Shown here piece by piece: positions 32,765-32,936 of a stretch of 32,936 nucleotides of DNA (position 1 is the first letter of the stretch; each line of letters starts with the position of its first letter). The notes under the pieces are model-generated. The model saw only the letters and a program-made list of their open reading frames with translations, was not told where the DNA came from and made no database searches. Where the stretch lies: positions 1 to 32,936 of the forward strand of contig JAGVMW010000025.1 of assembly GCA_020053615.1 (NCBI GenBank). The letters are read 5' to 3'. The translations under genes and the position numbers were made by a program. The stretch comes from an archaeon. Lineage in GTDB: Archaea > Nanobdellota > Nanobdellia > Woesearchaeales > GW2011-AR9.

Positions 32765-32838
32765 ATATTTGTTTAGCATCATCAGGTTGAAATTCTCTTT
32801 AATGAGTTCAGCTAGAGTGACAGGGGGACTTGCCCCAC
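32765..32838. mobile_element. palindromic element, truncated copy D
   Basis: The left end ATATTTGTTTAGCATC (32765-32780) differs from copy B by one base, and AGGGGGACTTGCCCC matches the core of copy C, but the right half is missing. A short TGACA/TGTCA pair remains around the core (to 32844). It stops 8 bases before the stop codon of the partial gene on the minus strand. Confidence 0.7.
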
Positions 32839-32845
32839 AATGTCA

Positions 32846-32936
32846 TTAAGTTAAGGTTTCTTTTTTGAGTTTATCTAATTTTTGCAAGTCCAGTAGTACT
32901 TTCTGAGCTGTTCCCAAATACCTAATATTCTTTGTA
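32846..32936 (-). CDS. C-terminal end of a minus-strand gene (partial)
   Basis: Reading the minus strand from the window edge, 29 codons are open to a TAA at 32846-32848 (NIRYLGTAQKVLLDLQKLDK and a Lys-rich end). Helical, charged and amphipathic with no stop; the start lies outside. Too short to identify. Confidence 0.45.
   Translation of the reverse strand, partial: TKNIRYLGTAQKVLLDLQKLDKLKKETLT

Noticed and set aside
1581..32838. CRISPR array or REP array
   Set aside because: The repeats are long, far apart and palindromic, with no regular spacers and no cas genes.

Overview
The window looks archaeal, most likely from a DPANN-type lineage such as Woesearchaeota or Pacearchaeota (lineage is inference). 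Evidence: a diphthine synthase gene, an Elp3 of the archaeal radical-SAM plus acetyltransferase type, a TrmB-family regulator, an archaeal PUA/MCT-1-like protein, and TATA boxes about 27 bases upstream of many start codons with little or no leader. The DNA is AT-rich and tightly packed. I found no rRNA, tRNA or CRISPR array.

Layout. (1) 1-2116: a KilA-N gene next to what looks like a 3' remnant of leuS, then a PUA gene and a DUF192 gene. (2) 2184-9894, plus strand: three small single-span membrane proteins (two are paralogues), a coiled-coil protein, an AAA+ ATPase, a second P-loop ATPase with a C-terminal winged-helix-like end, and a long coiled-coil protein. (3) 9898-22982, minus strand: a very compact cluster with a divergent malate/lactate-dehydrogenase-like protein, two beta-propeller-like proteins, a cytoplasmic protein kinase, a TPR protein, a PP2C phosphatase with a coiled-coil tail, two coiled-coil proteins sharing an N-terminal module (one a membrane protein with an Ig-like ectodomain), and a membrane kinase with a large Ig-like ectodomain. 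Most junctions overlap by 4 bases or are separated by a few bases. (4) 23226-32936: TrmB regulator, an unknown protein, elp3, two exported proteins (one with an HEFKH metalloprotease motif), a 49-residue basic protein, dph5, a DUF5678-like/retropepsin-like pair, a membrane-anchored MepA-like LAS metallopeptidase, and the end of a minus-strand gene.

The two convergent clusters (2) and (3) stop 3 bases apart and are the best candidate for an undescribed system: a kinase/phosphatase signalling module with membrane receptors, scaffolds and two ATPases. I do not recognise it as a named system. Its output is unknown; envelope signalling, secretion or contact with other cells, and defence are all possible.

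The second notable signal is a family of short palindromic elements (five copies, about 130-158 bases when complete, 14-16 base terminal inverted repeats, usually a GC-rich nested hairpin at the centre). They lie between genes of cluster 2, supply a stop codon to one gene, and one lies inside the elp3 reading frame, where it is translated between the radical-SAM and acetyltransferase domains. One copy has an exact 9-base direct repeat on both sides, suggesting mobility.
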